The notes beneath the pieces are model-generated. The model searched no databases and was not told the DNA's origin. It saw nothing but the letters and a program-made list of their open reading frames with translations. The translations under genes and the position numbers were made by a program. Shown here one piece after another: positions 4,823 to 5,022 of a DNA stretch of 5,022 nucleotides. Positions within the stretch are counted from its first letter, which is position 1, and each line of letters opens with the position of its first letter. The DNA comes from JASHVB01 sp049522565 (lineage in GTDB: Bacteria > Pseudomonadota > Alphaproteobacteria > Acetobacterales > Acetobacteraceae): NCBI GenBank assembly GCA_049522565.1, contig JBEKNT010000583.1, positions 1-5,022 on the forward strand. The letters are read 5' to 3'.

Positions 4823-5022
4823 GTGTCCGCTGCGCAGAACACCGCCGGCCTTGCTCCCCCATCCGCTCCCCCACAGGATCGGCCCGGCAGGCCCGCGCCG
4901 GCGCGCATCGCGGAAATCCTCGCCATCGTGTCCGTCCTCGCCGGCTATGGCCGCCACCTCGCCGAAACCCTGGAACAACGCGCCGTCGCGCGCGGCTTCG
5001 CCACGATCGCGCGGTGCTTCGG
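4823..5022 (+). CDS. Unknown protein, N-terminal 66 residues (3' end off window)
   Basis: Starts at GTG 4823; a stop in frame at 4787-4789 leaves no earlier start, and the next in-frame candidate is the GTG of codon 36 or so, inside the helical segment. The fragment has a Pro/Ala-rich, probably disordered N-terminus (residues 1-28), then a hydrophobic helix-like stretch IAEILAIVSVLAGYGRHL (29-46) and an amphipathic region ETLEQRAVARGFATIARCF (48-66). No signal peptide or known motif is complete. It loosely resembles conserved hypothetical proteins of Acetobacteraceae that I cannot name with confidence. High use of GC-ending codons and a well-placed promoter support it as real. It diverges from hisC and is probably leaderless. 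Confidence 0.7.
   Translation, partial: MSAAQNTAGLAPPSAPPQDRPGRPAPARIAEILAIVSVLAGYGRHLAETLEQRAVARGFATIARCF

Overview
The window looks like a GC-rich alphaproteobacterial chromosome, most likely Rhodospirillales/Acetobacteraceae. The reasons are the class I lysyl-tRNA synthetase (common in Alphaproteobacteria and Archaea, uncommon in other bacteria), the TTGAC/TAG-type promoters, and an N-terminal fragment at the right edge that loosely resembles conserved hypotheticals of that family. The taxonomic call is inference; no search was run.

Layout. Positions 1-1205 (minus) hold the first 401 codons of lysK; its 3' end lies outside the window. Positions 1206-2398 carry no convincing gene but are dense in repeats: a G-rich tract, a degenerate palindrome (1333-1431), a half palindromic element (1519-1548), a perfect 50-bp tandem duplication (1597-1696), a large inverted repeat with 53-bp arms around an AT-rich 61-nt centre (1708-1874), and a full composite palindromic element (2097-2248). 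Positions 2399-2908 (plus) encode a GFA/CENP-V fold protein that lacks the second cysteine cluster of classical members. A second full palindromic element, oriented opposite to the first, lies at 3136-3248. A minus-strand cluster follows: a 7-codon leader ORF (4497-4520), a hisC-type aminotransferase (3400-4500), and 6 nt further a previously unlisted 36-residue cysteine-containing ORF (3283-3393). At 4823-5022 (plus) an unknown protein begins and runs off the window.

How it fits together. lysK and the 4823 gene point away from each other and each has a TTGAC-N17/18-TAG promoter ending 7-8 nt before the start codon, with no Shine-Dalgarno sequence, so both are probably read from leaderless or nearly leaderless mRNAs. 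The interval between them holds the repeats, GFA and the hisC cluster, the last of these with lower GC in a sampled stretch, and looks like an accessory insertion between two ordinary genes.

The most interesting candidates are the leader ORF-hisC-cysteine peptide cluster, which has the layout of a small translationally coupled operon, and the palindromic element family, whose stems change in sequence while keeping complementarity around a GCAG loop. Neither has a demonstrated function.
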